From Patescibacteria group bacterium (lineage in GTDB: Bacteria > Patescibacteriota > Patescibacteriia > Patescibacteriales > UBA12465), in NCBI GenBank assembly GCA_022710685.1, contig JAKLGM010000005.1, positions 1 to 46,317 on the forward strand: DNA of 46,317 nucleotides. The letters are read 5' to 3'. Below the pieces are notes generated by a model. The model was not told where the DNA came from. It ran no database searches and saw only the letters and a program-made list of their open reading frames with translations. How positions within the stretch are numbered: the stretch's first letter is position 1; each line of letters opens with the position of its first letter. Positions 1 through 8,374 of the stretch are shown piece by piece. The translations under genes and the position numbers were made by a program.

Positions 1-440
1 TGGGGGAAGGGGAAGAGAAGGAGAAATACCAAAAGTATATTGCCCAAAATAATTTAAATAATGTTTTGCTTTTTGGCGCCGTGCCCCATGAGTCAATGGG
101 AGAGATCTATGGCCGGTCTCAGTTAGTCTTTTTCCCTTCCACCTTACCCGAGCCTTTCAGCCGGATGATTATCGAAGGTCTAGCTTTCTCTCTGCCAGTG
201 GTAGCTTCTAATATCGGTGGTAATGCCGAAGCGATTACCGACGGCCAGAATGGTTTATTATTTGAAGTCCAAAATTTGCTCGCCGCTAAGGGAAAAATTA
301 TGTCCCTGCTGGATAATCCTGAAAAGTTAACAGCCTTAAAGCAAGGGGCCTATGAGCGCTCTTTGGATTTTACCGAAGATAAGATTATTACTCAGATTGA
401 AGCTGCTTTAATCAAGGCTAAAAATAATTATGTTGCCTAA
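1..440 (+). CDS. Glycosyltransferase family 4, C-terminal part (5' truncated)
   Basis: The reading frame is open from base 3 with no stop, so the gene enters from outside the window; the TTG at 66 is internal. What remains is the C-terminal Rossmann lobe of a GT-B glycosyltransferase. It contains the nucleotide-sugar binding motif EPFSRMIIEGLA (an E-x7-E element), then LPVVASNIGGNAEAI and a typical NGLLFE segment before the closing helix. Such enzymes transfer a sugar from an NDP-sugar to a growing glycan at the cytoplasmic face of the membrane. Its last 11 bases overlap the next glycosyltransferase, so the two are probably translationally coupled. Donor and acceptor cannot be read from the sequence. 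Confidence 0.88.
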   Translation, partial: GEGEEKEKYQKYIAQNNLNNVLLFGAVPHESMGEIYGRSQLVFFPSTLPEPFSRMIIEGLAFSLPVVASNIGGNAEAITDGQNGLLFEVQNLLAAKGKIMSLLDNPEKLTALKQGAYERSLDFTEDKIITQIEAALIKAKNNYVA

Positions 441-1407
441 GATCCTGACAATCATTTTGAATTATAAAAATTACGAGGATACCAAGGAATGCTTAGAGTC
501 TTTACTGTTAGTAAATTATTCTAATTTAAAAGTAGCGGTCGTGGACAATTGTTCTGGCGATGGTTCAGCTGACAAATTGGCGCAAGAGTTTCCTAGTTTT
601 GATCATTTAAGCTTGACCGAAAACTATGGTTTTTCTGGAGGCAATAATCGAGCGATTGAAAAGTACTTGCAAGATGATTTTGACTATCTTTTCCTTTTGA
701 ACAATGATACTAAAGTGGAAAAGGATATTTTTGCCAATTTTTCTCAGGCTATAGAAGGATTAAAGGAATATGATGTTTTTCAGGCTAAGATGCTATATTA
801 TTATGACCCTAAATTGATTGATTCGGCCGGCATTGATTATGCTTATAATTCGCTCGCTTTTAATCGCGGCGCTTTTGCTCTGGCGGAAAAATTTACCGCC
901 GTCCAAGAGGTCTTTGGCGCCTGCGCCGGCGCCGCTTTCTATAGTTTTCGAGCGGTCAAGGCCATCTGGCAAGCGGACGGAGAATTTTTTGACAATGACT
1001 TTTTTGCTTATTGGGAAGATGCTGATTTATCTTTCCGTTTGCGTTGGCGTGGTTTCCGTATCGCCTATTTGCCGACGGTAACGGTTCTACATAAGCGGGG
1101 AAGAACCGCCAGCAAAAAGCTGATTGGCCAGCGCCGTTGGACCGGGCGGAATAATCTCTATGTGTTGTTCAAAAATTTGCCCAATCGTTTTATTTTCTTC
1201 TATTCTCCTTTTATTATTCTGGGTCAGCTCGGTTTTTTGTTAAATAGTCTATTGCAAGGGCCGAAAGCTTTCGCCGCGGCTTTTCAAGGGAAGGTAGAAG
1301 CTTTTAGAAATATTGGCCTGATGCTAGAAAAGAGGAGCCGGATAGCTAAAGACCCGGCGACTTGGAGCAGTATCAAAAAATTTTTGGTTTGGCGTTTCCG
1401 CCCCTAA
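430..1407 (+). CDS. Glycosyltransferase family 2 (rhamnosyltransferase-like)
   Basis: The protein has 325 residues and a GT-A fold at the N-terminus. It starts with TIILNYKNYEDT and has VDNCSGDGS (nucleotide binding), ENYGFSGGNN and LLNNDTKVEKD (a DxD-like metal site), followed by FFAYWEDADLSFRLRWRGF, the ED acceptor/catalytic region typical of GT2. The C-terminal third is basic and hydrophobic, fitting association with the membrane. The overall pattern resembles WbbL-type rhamnosyltransferases, which would suit the dTDP-rhamnose genes near 20-23 kb, but substrate specificity is inference. It overlaps the preceding GT4 gene and is followed after 4 bases by a GT9 gene, so it belongs to one surface-glycan operon. 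Confidence 0.9.
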   Translation: MLPKILTIILNYKNYEDTKECLESLLLVNYSNLKVAVVDNCSGDGSADKLAQEFPSFDHLSLTENYGFSGGNNRAIEKYLQDDFDYLFLLNNDTKVEKDIFANFSQAIEGLKEYDVFQAKMLYYYDPKLIDSAGIDYAYNSLAFNRGAFALAEKFTAVQEVFGACAGAAFYSFRAVKAIWQADGEFFDNDFFAYWEDADLSFRLRWRGFRIAYLPTVTVLHKRGRTASKKLIGQRRWTGRNNLYVLFKNLPNRFIFFYSPFIILGQLGFLLNSLLQGPKAFAAAFQGKVEAFRNIGLMLEKRSRIAKDPATWSSIKKFLVWRFRP

Positions 1408-1411
1408 TTAT

Positions 1412-2539
1412 ATGAAAGATTATAAAAATCCAATTTGGAGGATTGTCGCCAGTATCATTGATGCCTTAGGAGTTTTATTTTTTTCTCCTTTTCAGTCGCG
1501 GCCGAGCCTTGAAGCTCAAGATATCAAGCGTATTCTGATTTTGAAATTTGATAGGATTGGCGATTCTTTTTTGTCTTTGCCGACTATTTCAGGTTTGCGT
1601 CAAATTTTTCCTCGGGCCGAGGTCGTTGTTGCCGTTGCTCCCTGGAATCAAGAAGTGTTTTTGGGGCAGCCGGCTATTGATAGGCAAATAGTTGTGGCTG
1701 ATTTGCCCGATGTCCATAAGTCGGGAGTATTATCATTCTTTAAGTTTGGCCATATAAGCAGGCTTAAACGTCTAATCAAAGAATATCGGCCCGAGATGGT
1801 AGTTGATTTACAAATGTCCCCCATGAACGCCTTAGCGGCTTATCAGAGTCGAGTTAAATATCGTCTAGGCTACCGTCCTAAAATTTTAAGTTGGCTTTTT
1901 AATATTACTGCTAACTATGAGCGGACCTTGCCGCAAGCCGAAATTTATTTTTCTTTAGCCCGTAGGCTCGGTTTTAACGATAGTTTGCCCAAAGCTCAGA
2001 TATATCCAAGTCTGGCTGACCATGCTAGCGCTGCCGCTTTGGCCTCTCCTGGGCATTATGCTGTCTTTCATTTGGGGGTGGGTCGGAGCTACCGCCAATG
2101 GCCGGTAGCTAATTTTTCCGCCCTGGCTAATTTGATGCTGGCGGCCGACAAAGATGTAAGAATTGTTGTTATTGGCCATGAGAGTGATAAAAAATTACTA
2201 TTTGATTTCAAGAGTCAGATTAATAATCAAGATCGCCTAGTTGATTTGATCGGCCAAACTTCGCTGGGCGCCACTTTTGAAATATTGAGTTTAGCGCGGC
2301 TTTTCGTCGGTAATGAATCTGGCCCGGGCCATTTAGCCGCTAGCTTAAATATTCCAGTTTTTTCGTTAATGAGCCCCTGGAGCGGCGTGGAGCGTTGGCA
2401 GGCACGCGGCCAGAAGGTTACTATTTTTTATAAGTCAGCCCACAAATGCCGCGGCCCCAAGTGTCGGGAAATCCCTTGTCCTAATATGGCAGCTATTACT
2501 GTCGATGAAGTCTGGGCTAAGGTCAAAAATATTATATGA
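1412..2539 (+). CDS. Glycosyltransferase family 9 (heptosyltransferase-type)
   Basis: The protein has 375 residues and the GT9 (ADP-heptose:LPS heptosyltransferase family) organisation. The N-terminal lobe has ILILKFDRIGDSFLSLPTI. The C-terminal lobe has AVFHLGVGRSYRQWPVANF and FVGNESGPGHLAASLNIPVF, the conserved nucleotide-sugar site. A late Cys cluster (CRGPKCREIPC) is also typical of the family. Patescibacteria are not thought to make classical LPS, so the acceptor is probably another surface glycan; this is inference. The last four bases (ATGA, 2536-2539) contain the start of the next gene, a translational-coupling overlap that also shows TGA acting as a stop codon here. Confidence 0.88.
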   Translation: MKDYKNPIWRIVASIIDALGVLFFSPFQSRPSLEAQDIKRILILKFDRIGDSFLSLPTISGLRQIFPRAEVVVAVAPWNQEVFLGQPAIDRQIVVADLPDVHKSGVLSFFKFGHISRLKRLIKEYRPEMVVDLQMSPMNALAAYQSRVKYRLGYRPKILSWLFNITANYERTLPQAEIYFSLARRLGFNDSLPKAQIYPSLADHASAAALASPGHYAVFHLGVGRSYRQWPVANFSALANLMLAADKDVRIVVIGHESDKKLLFDFKSQINNQDRLVDLIGQTSLGATFEILSLARLFVGNESGPGHLAASLNIPVFSLMSPWSGVERWQARGQKVTIFYKSAHKCRGPKCREIPCPNMAAITVDEVWAKVKNII

Positions 2540-3639
2540 AAATACTCCAAGTCAACAAATTATACTGGCCGCATTTAGGTGGCATTGAAACAGTGGTGCG
2601 GGATATCGCTGAATATTTAGCTCAGACTGATTCAATTCAATCAGATGTTTTGGTCTGCCAGGAAAAAGGGCAGAGGGCAGCTGATGATATAAATGGCGTC
2701 AGAGTCTACCGCGCTGCTAGTTGGGGTAGGTTGCTGAGCCTGCCTTTATCTTTTGATTTTTTCTTTTTGTTTAGAAAGTTAGTACCGCAATATGATATTA
2801 TATTAATTCACCAGCCCTTTCCGTTGGCCTCTCTGGCTCGTTTCTTCTTCGCCCCAAAAAAGAAAGTAGCGGTCTGGTATCATAGCGATATTATCAGGCA
2901 GAAATTTTTCCGTCTCTTCTTCTATCCCTTCCTTTATCTAGACCTAAAAGCCGCATCAGTGATTTTTGTTTCCAGCCGGCGCTTAGCTGAGAATTCGCCT
3001 CTGTTGAAAAAGTTTGTTGATAAGTGTCAGGTAGTTCCTTTTGGCGTGAAGCTAGCGGAATATGAGGTTGATAACCGTTCTAGGGTGGCTGACCTGCATG
3101 CCCGCTATGGCCGCTTCGCTTTGGCTGCCGGTCGCTTGGTTTACTACAAGGGTTTTGAATATCTGGTTAAGGCTATGGCTGACACCAAGGCTAACTTGCT
3201 AATAGTTGGCGCTGGGCCATTAGAGGCTAGGTTGCGCCAATTGATTAAAGAAAATAATTTGGGTGATAGGGTGTTTCTTTTGACTGAAAGGGTTGAGAGT
3301 CTGATTCCATATTACCAAGCTTGTGAATTCTTAATCCTGCCTTCCATCGCCCGGAGTGAGGCGTTTGGTCTGGTCCAAATTGAGGCTCTGACTTGTGGCA
3401 AACCGGTGATTAACACTAATTTACCCACCGGGGTGCCAGAAGTGAGCTTGGATAGGGAGACTGGCCTGACGGTCCCTGTGGCCGATTCTAGAGCCCTAGG
3501 AGAGGCGATTAATGAGCTTTGGCAGAATGATAGCCTGAGATTGGAGATGGGGCTAAAAGCTAAGGAAAGAGCCACACAGGTCTTTGATTTAGATCAGTTT
3601 AACCAGCAGGTCAAGGAAGTGCTAGAAAAGATGCTTTAG
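2536..3639 (+). CDS. Glycosyltransferase family 4
   Basis: The protein has 367 residues and two Rossmann lobes. The N-terminus KILQVNKLYWPHLGGIETV is the acceptor-side glycine loop typical of GT4 enzymes. The C-terminal lobe has FALAAGRLVYYKGFEYLVKA, LLIVGAGPLEARL, and SEAFGLVQIEALTCGKPVI with the E-x7-E catalytic/donor element, followed by GVPEVSLDRETGLTV. It would add a hexose to a lipid-linked or surface glycan on the cytoplasmic side. It is the last gene of the glycosyltransferase operon and is followed by a strong hairpin terminator. The exact sugar is unknown. Confidence 0.9.
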   Translation: MKILQVNKLYWPHLGGIETVVRDIAEYLAQTDSIQSDVLVCQEKGQRAADDINGVRVYRAASWGRLLSLPLSFDFFFLFRKLVPQYDIILIHQPFPLASLARFFFAPKKKVAVWYHSDIIRQKFFRLFFYPFLYLDLKAASVIFVSSRRLAENSPLLKKFVDKCQVVPFGVKLAEYEVDNRSRVADLHARYGRFALAAGRLVYYKGFEYLVKAMADTKANLLIVGAGPLEARLRQLIKENNLGDRVFLLTERVESLIPYYQACEFLILPSIARSEAFGLVQIEALTCGKPVINTNLPTGVPEVSLDRETGLTVPVADSRALGEAINELWQNDSLRLEMGLKAKERATQVFDLDQFNQQVKEVLEKML

Positions 3640-3651
3640 AAAATGAAATAA

Positions 3652-3679
3652 AAAAGAGGCGCTCTGAGGCGCTTCTTTT
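3652..3679. terminator. Bidirectional terminator between glycosyltransferase operon and sugar transferase
   Basis: An 11-bp stem (AAAAGAGGCGC / GCGCTTCTTTT, one G-U pair) closes a 6-base loop. It has A/T runs on both sides, so it can stop the + operon ending at 3639 and the convergent - gene ending at 3691. Confidence 0.8.
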
Positions 3680-3690
3680 GCTATATATTT

Positions 3691-5064
3691 TTATCTCCCT
3701 TGATAGGCGATGATAGTTTTGACTGTCTTTAACAATATGGTGACGTCCAAATAGATGGAGCGGTTCTTGATATAGAATAAATCATGCTGCAATTTCTTGA
3801 AGGTGTCAAGCGGCAGGGGTGAGTGGTATTCGCCGGATATCTGATCCCAGCCGGTGATGCCAGGTTTGACTAAGGTGCGGATATCAAAGAAGTTCACTTG
3901 TTGTTTTAACTCCACCACCAATTCCGGTCTTTCTGGCCGCGGACCGACAAAACTCATTTGGCCCTTGATGATATTAATCAATTGCGGCAGCTCATCAATT
4001 CTGGTCTGGCGTAATATCTTGCCGCTCCAGGTGATGCGAGAATCGTTCTTGACGGTCATGGTTTGCTGGTTGTCCTTAGTTTTCATGGTGCGGAATTTGT
4101 ACATCTTGAAGGGAATATTATTCTTGCCCAGTCTTATCTGGCTGAAGAATACCGGCCCCGGGCTATTAATTTTAATACTCAAAGCAATCAAGGGCCAGAG
4201 CGGGGAAGTAATTATGAGGCCAAAGACGGAGATCAGGATATCAACTAACCTTTTCGTGTATTCAAAGAATTTCTTGTCCGCTAAATCTAGATTTTCCAAG
4301 AACCAAGCTTGGCCGATTATTTCCAAAGGGACACGACCAGTAATTTTCTCATAGAAGTTGGGCAGGGTGGTATAGCTGATACCTAGAGGCAGGCAGTTGA
4401 ACAGCTGGCGCTGGACGCTGGAATCGGCACTGACGTTTTTAGCCAGAATAATATTATTTATCTTATACTTAGAAGTTAATTCTTCCAGGTTGTCGTTTTC
4501 ATCAAATATTTCCAAGAGTCCTCGGAGTCTGGGATCAATTTGTTCGCCGGCACCCAGGACGATGAATTTGGGGTCAAAGCCCATATGGGGGCTGTTCTTG
4601 AATTCATTAATCAGTTCCAGGAGGTGAGGGTGGTAGCCGATGAAGGCCAGGTTATTTTTGGGCAGGCGGTTTTTCAAGAGATAGGCGAAGAGGAAGCGCC
4701 AGCTCAAGAAGAAGGCTGAGAAGACGCCGGCAAAGATAACTAGGTTGGTTTTAGGGGAGATGTTCTGATGCGGGGAAAGATAGAAAAAGACTACTGACAG
4801 GGTCAGGGCAATAACTAAGCTTTTGAGGTAGCTTTCCAAGAAGCGGCCGCGATGGGCAAAACGTTTCAGGTCGTAGAGACTACCGATGTAGAAGGCCAAA
4901 ATCCAGATCAGGAAGACCCCTAAAAAAGCTCGGCTATTCTGGAGCCAGAGTTCGCCACTCGGGTGCTGGAGGTAGCGCAAATAGAGGGCGATATAGAGGG
5001 CCAGGTAAAAGAAGGCGATATCGCCTAAAAGCAAGGTAATTTGTTTTAATTTGGACTTTAACAT
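3691..5064 (-). CDS. Polyprenyl glycosylphosphotransferase (WbaP/WcaJ-type sugar transferase)
   Basis: The protein has 457 residues. The first ~130 carry four to five hydrophobic helices, followed by a CoA-binding-like Rossmann domain (LAFIGYHPHLLELI). The C-terminal bacterial sugar transferase domain starts at TKRLVDILISVFGLIITSP. It contains SPGPVFFSQIRLGKNN, MYKFRTMKT, the catalytic-type R-x-DELPQLINIIKGQMSFVGPRPERPE, and KPGITGWDQISGEY. These enzymes load the first sugar phosphate of a repeat unit onto undecaprenyl phosphate and so initiate exopolysaccharide or O-antigen-like synthesis. It converges on the glycosyltransferase operon and diverges from the ligase/polymerase gene, completing a glycan-assembly locus. 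Confidence 0.93.
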   Translation of the reverse strand: MLKSKLKQITLLLGDIAFFYLALYIALYLRYLQHPSGELWLQNSRAFLGVFLIWILAFYIGSLYDLKRFAHRGRFLESYLKSLVIALTLSVVFFYLSPHQNISPKTNLVIFAGVFSAFFLSWRFLFAYLLKNRLPKNNLAFIGYHPHLLELINEFKNSPHMGFDPKFIVLGAGEQIDPRLRGLLEIFDENDNLEELTSKYKINNIILAKNVSADSSVQRQLFNCLPLGISYTTLPNFYEKITGRVPLEIIGQAWFLENLDLADKKFFEYTKRLVDILISVFGLIITSPLWPLIALSIKINSPGPVFFSQIRLGKNNIPFKMYKFRTMKTKDNQQTMTVKNDSRITWSGKILRQTRIDELPQLINIIKGQMSFVGPRPERPELVVELKQQVNFFDIRTLVKPGITGWDQISGEYHSPLPLDTFKKLQHDLFYIKNRSIYLDVTILLKTVKTIIAYQGR

Positions 5065-5072
5065 ATAATACT

Positions 5073-5100
5073 AGTATATCAATTTAATACTTAAAATCAA
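5073..5100 (-). promoter_or_regulatory. Candidate promoter of the sugar transferase gene
   Basis: Reading the minus strand, TTGATT, a 16-base spacer and TATACT lie just upstream of the ATG at 5064. The predicted start of transcription is within a few bases of the start codon, so the mRNA would be nearly leaderless. The 43-bp gap is shared with the divergent gene at 5108. Confidence 0.35.
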
Positions 5101-5107
5101 GCCGATT

Positions 5108-7168
5108 ATGAAGCCAAAAATTTATTTGACTATTTTGAAGTTCGGGCTTTTAGCCGTTCCCTTTACCTTCTTGCTGGTCTTTCCCAGCCTGCTTTTCCCT
5201 TATATTACCTCTAAGCAGTTGACCTTCAATATCTTAATGGAAGTATTAGCGGCCATTTGGATCGTTTTCATCATCAAATATCCGGAGTATCGCCTAAAAA
5301 AGAACTGGTTGACCTGGGGGATTGTCGCCTACTTTATCGCTATCGGCCTTTCCTGTCTAGTCGGAGTGGATTTCAATCTAAGTTTCTGGGGTAATGCCGA
5401 AAGAATGCTTGGCTTGTTCCATCTGACTCATTTCTTGCTCTTCTATCTTATCCTGATAACAGTCATGCGGACGCCGCGGGATTGGAATCATTTCTTTGAT
5501 GTTTCAATCGTCGTGTCGGTTCTAATAGTGCTCCATGGTTTAGCTAATAATTATCCGGCAGCAACTATCGGCAATGCCGCCTATGTCGCTGGTTTGATGA
5601 TTTTCAATATTGCTTTTGCAGTCTGGCGCTTAATATCCTGTAAAGAATGGTACGGCAAGGTGTTGTTTAGCTTGGCCCTAGTTTTACTCTTGATCGGCTT
5701 TATCAGGGCTGATATTTCCGGCGCTTACGCCGGTTTGGTAATTGGGGCTATTTCGGCTGGGGTGATTTATTTTCTGGTTCAGAACAAGAAGAAGGGGAAG
5801 ATCGTTGGTTTAAGCGTCGTTGGCAGTCTGGTACTATTGTTAGTATTGCTTTTTGCCTTTAAGTCTAGTCCGGTTTTTGACAATAGTTTTCTGGGTAAGG
5901 CTCTTAGAGATTTTTCTGCTAACAATCCGACTCTAAATACCAGGCTTTTGTCTTGGAAGGCTGCTTACCAGGATTTTTCTCATCATCCCATATTAGGCAC
6001 CGGCCATGGCAACTACGCTGTCACTTTTGACAAATATCTGACTACTGAGTTTTTCCGTTTTTCTCCTAATGAAACTTATTTTGATCGAGCGCATAATAAT
6101 CTGATTGATATTGTTTCCACCACCGGCATCATCGGACTTTTGACTTATATAGCTATCTTTGCCGCTGTGGTCTATTATCTCCGCCGAGCTTTCAAAGAAA
6201 AGAAGGTTAATCCTTGGCAACTGGCAGTTTTGGGTGGATTGTTTATTGCTTACTTTGTCCAAAATCTAGCGGTTTTTGATTCACTTGTCACTTATGTTTC
6301 GCTTTTTGCTTTGTTGGCTTTTGTTTACTATTTATCCCAGTCTCAGCCGGAAGTGAAAAATGAAACTTCTTTGGCTAAAAGCAAGGAAGTTCTGCTTCTG
6401 ATTGGATTATTGCTTCTGGCCCTGATTTTTACCGCTCGCTTTAACCTGCGCGGTTTCCAGATGTTGAGCGGGGCTATCAAGGGTTATTCTTATGTGGCAA
6501 GTGGTTATATCACCGATGGGGTGAACTATTACAAAACTGTCTTTGCATCCGAGGTGGGTTATAATCGGGATAGTCGTTCTTCTTTGGTTAATTTGTTAAT
6601 TTCCAATCCTCAAGCATTGATGTCGCTGCCTCCGACCGAAGCTCGGGCCAATCTCGCTTATGCCGTTGAGTTGGCACAAAAGAATATCGCCTATAATCCA
6701 AACGACAGCATGTTGGAAGCCCAGTTAGCCAAGATTGCCGATGTCGCCGCTCGTTTCAATTACCAGGATATGGAGAAGTTTAATTATTATTCCGCCGAAG
6801 CGGTTACTTCCATTGATTATTCCATCGCCGCCAGTCCGGGTCGCTATCCGCTTTATTTCACTAAGGCCGATATCCACATGACTAGAGGCGAGTTATCGGA
6901 ATCGATTGCTGCTATCAAAAAAGCTTTAGAGCTAAGATCAGACTTTGCTCCGGGCTATTGTCAGCTCGCTAAAGTCTATTACTTCTTTGAGGATTATGAC
7001 AATGCTTATTTAGCGGCCGGGGAGTGCGCTCAGCGGGGGCAAGTCGGACTTTTGACTCCGCGCGAACTCGTAACCAAGTCGGCTAAATATTATTTAGATA
7101 AAGGCGATGAGGTCACTTTGAAGATTCTGCAAGATTATTTAGCAGCTTCAGAACCGCAGGTGGAATAG
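5108..7168 (+). CDS. O-antigen ligase / Wzy-type polymerase with C-terminal TPR region
   Basis: The protein has 686 residues. The first ~450 contain about a dozen hydrophobic helices with a large periplasm-facing loop that includes RLLSWKAAYQDFSHHPILGTGHGNY; the ordered W..A, HPI.G.G and later AHN(N) elements are typical of the Wzy_C/O-antigen ligase family. The remaining ~230 residues are soluble and helical; the segment around ESIAAIKKALELRSDFAPGYCQLA reads as tetratricopeptide repeats. The enzyme would polymerise or ligate lipid-linked glycan at the outer face of the membrane. It is divergent from the sugar transferase and ends at a clear terminator. Confidence 0.88.
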   Translation: MKPKIYLTILKFGLLAVPFTFLLVFPSLLFPYITSKQLTFNILMEVLAAIWIVFIIKYPEYRLKKNWLTWGIVAYFIAIGLSCLVGVDFNLSFWGNAERMLGLFHLTHFLLFYLILITVMRTPRDWNHFFDVSIVVSVLIVLHGLANNYPAATIGNAAYVAGLMIFNIAFAVWRLISCKEWYGKVLFSLALVLLLIGFIRADISGAYAGLVIGAISAGVIYFLVQNKKKGKIVGLSVVGSLVLLLVLLFAFKSSPVFDNSFLGKALRDFSANNPTLNTRLLSWKAAYQDFSHHPILGTGHGNYAVTFDKYLTTEFFRFSPNETYFDRAHNNLIDIVSTTGIIGLLTYIAIFAAVVYYLRRAFKEKKVNPWQLAVLGGLFIAYFVQNLAVFDSLVTYVSLFALLAFVYYLSQSQPEVKNETSLAKSKEVLLLIGLLLLALIFTARFNLRGFQMLSGAIKGYSYVASGYITDGVNYYKTVFASEVGYNRDSRSSLVNLLISNPQALMSLPPTEARANLAYAVELAQKNIAYNPNDSMLEAQLAKIADVAARFNYQDMEKFNYYSAEAVTSIDYSIAASPGRYPLYFTKADIHMTRGELSESIAAIKKALELRSDFAPGYCQLAKVYYFFEDYDNAYLAAGECAQRGQVGLLTPRELVTKSAKYYLDKGDEVTLKILQDYLAASEPQVE

Positions 7169-7207
7169 TCTTTTAATCGAGCTGGAGGTAAAATAGAATT
7201 AAAATAG

Positions 7208-7245
7208 AAAAACTGCCATTTATCGTGGCAGTTTTTTGTTTTTTA
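7208..7245 (+). terminator. Rho-independent terminator after the ligase gene
   Basis: An 11-bp stem (AAAAACTGCCA / TGGCAGTTTTT) with a 7-base loop is followed by a T-rich run. Confidence 0.85.
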
Positions 7246-7292
7246 CTAGAGCGAAAATTGAGCCATTCTTTAAACTGGCTTGATGGTGCTTT

Positions 7293-7301
7293 TGCTATGA
7301 T
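7293..7301 (+). promoter_or_regulatory. Candidate extended -10 promoter for the 7355 gene
   Basis: TGCTATGAT matches the TGnTATAAT extended -10 form seen repeatedly in this window. No convincing -35 lies 17 bases upstream. The leader would be about 45 nt and includes a GC-rich GCGCGCGC stretch near 7330. Confidence 0.4.
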
Positions 7302-7354
7302 GGAAGGGAAATAACAGCCATCTAAGTAGCGCGCGCTGGGATGACTAAAAAATT

Positions 7355-8314
7355 ATGAAAAAAATAAAATTATGGGGGCAGAAATTAATAAGATTCTGCT
7401 CCCGGCATTTAATGTTGGTTTTCGGTATTTTAATATCGTTGTTGATTTTGTTTTTCTTTTATAGAGCTTTTCTTTTTGGTTCTTTGTGGTTGCGGCTACC
7501 AAGCCGATGGCAGGCGCAGATAGCTCTAAATCGTTTAGGCTTGTCAGCCTATAATGACCCGATTTGCCATGAAAAATGCTTCATTTCCCGGGAGATATAT
7601 AAGAAGGTGGTAGCGGCTAATTTAGATGACGAGAGTGTTGAGGCGGCGGTGCAAAAGTTGATTTTGGCCGAAGATAATAATCTAATCTTTCGGCTGGAGT
7701 TAGTGGAGGCGGTAGCCCTGTCTAAACAAGGGGTATTTCCGGATTATCTTAGAAACTATCTAGAAGCTGGTTCTAATTTGGAATTAAAAGATCAAATTCA
7801 GGAATTATTTGTTCCAGGCGGGATAGGTTTAGACGAATTGCGCCGTCGTGCCAGCAGCGGCTTGAGAGAAGATAGAATAGCAGCGCTTGAATTAATGGCA
7901 TCAAACTCTGACAGTGCATTGGCTGGGTTTTATTTGGAGTTAATCACTACTGATCCGGATGTCTTGGTTAAGGGTGCGGCCTTGAGAGCTTTGAGTAATT
8001 TGTCCGTTGATCCTGATTGGTCTGATGACAATTTTTTGACTCAATTAGAATCTGTCACGTTAGATCCGGCTACTAATCAATATTTACGTCGTGATTTGGT
8101 AATGCTTTGGAGTGATTATTTAGCGGAGAAGGAAGATTGGGCCAGCCAAGTAATCTTGTCTGTTTATGAAGATGAAAAATTTGATAAGTTCAGCCGCTTG
8201 TTTGCGGCTGATATTCTTAATCGCCAGAGTTCCAATAATTATCCTAAGCCGGAAATTGGCGCGGCTGAATGGCAGGAATATCGCAATCACAACGTGCTCT
8301 GGGAAAATAATTGA
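7355..8314 (+). CDS. Membrane-anchored HEAT-like repeat protein, function unknown
   Basis: The protein has 319 residues. A basic N-terminus is followed by one strong transmembrane helix (residues ~19-45). The remainder is soluble and predominantly helical; pairs of amphipathic helices such as DDESVEAAVQKLILAEDN, EDRIAALELMASNSDSALAG and DVLVKGAALRALSNLSVDP resemble HEAT/armadillo scaffold repeats. It is probably anchored in the cytoplasmic membrane with the repeat domain outside or inside; topology is not decided by the sequence. It lies 60 bases before the large exported protein, and both could be transcribed together. It ends with TGA. No specific family is recognised. Confidence 0.75.
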   Translation: MKKIKLWGQKLIRFCSRHLMLVFGILISLLILFFFYRAFLFGSLWLRLPSRWQAQIALNRLGLSAYNDPICHEKCFISREIYKKVVAANLDDESVEAAVQKLILAEDNNLIFRLELVEAVALSKQGVFPDYLRNYLEAGSNLELKDQIQELFVPGGIGLDELRRRASSGLREDRIAALELMASNSDSALAGFYLELITTDPDVLVKGAALRALSNLSVDPDWSDDNFLTQLESVTLDPATNQYLRRDLVMLWSDYLAEKEDWASQVILSVYEDEKFDKFSRLFAADILNRQSSNNYPKPEIGAAEWQEYRNHNVLWENN

Positions 8315-8323
8315 TCAGGGATT

Positions 8324-8342
8324 AACCGCTGAAGCAGCGGTT
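8324..8342 (+). other. Intergenic hairpin before the large exported protein gene
   Basis: AACCGCTG / CAGCGGTT forms a perfect 8-bp stem with a 3-base loop, without a T-run after it. A TATAAT (8349-8354) follows, 20 bases before the ATG at 8375. It could be a processing or attenuation site, or lie just upstream of a separate promoter for the large gene. Confidence 0.45.
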
Positions 8343-8374
8343 ATGATTTATAATAGTAAAATAAGTTGAAGATT

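Noticed and set aside
3854-4627. Plus-strand frames inside the sugar transferase gene
   Set aside because: The minus-strand protein is a full-length, motif-complete sugar transferase; the plus frames have no recognisable domain.
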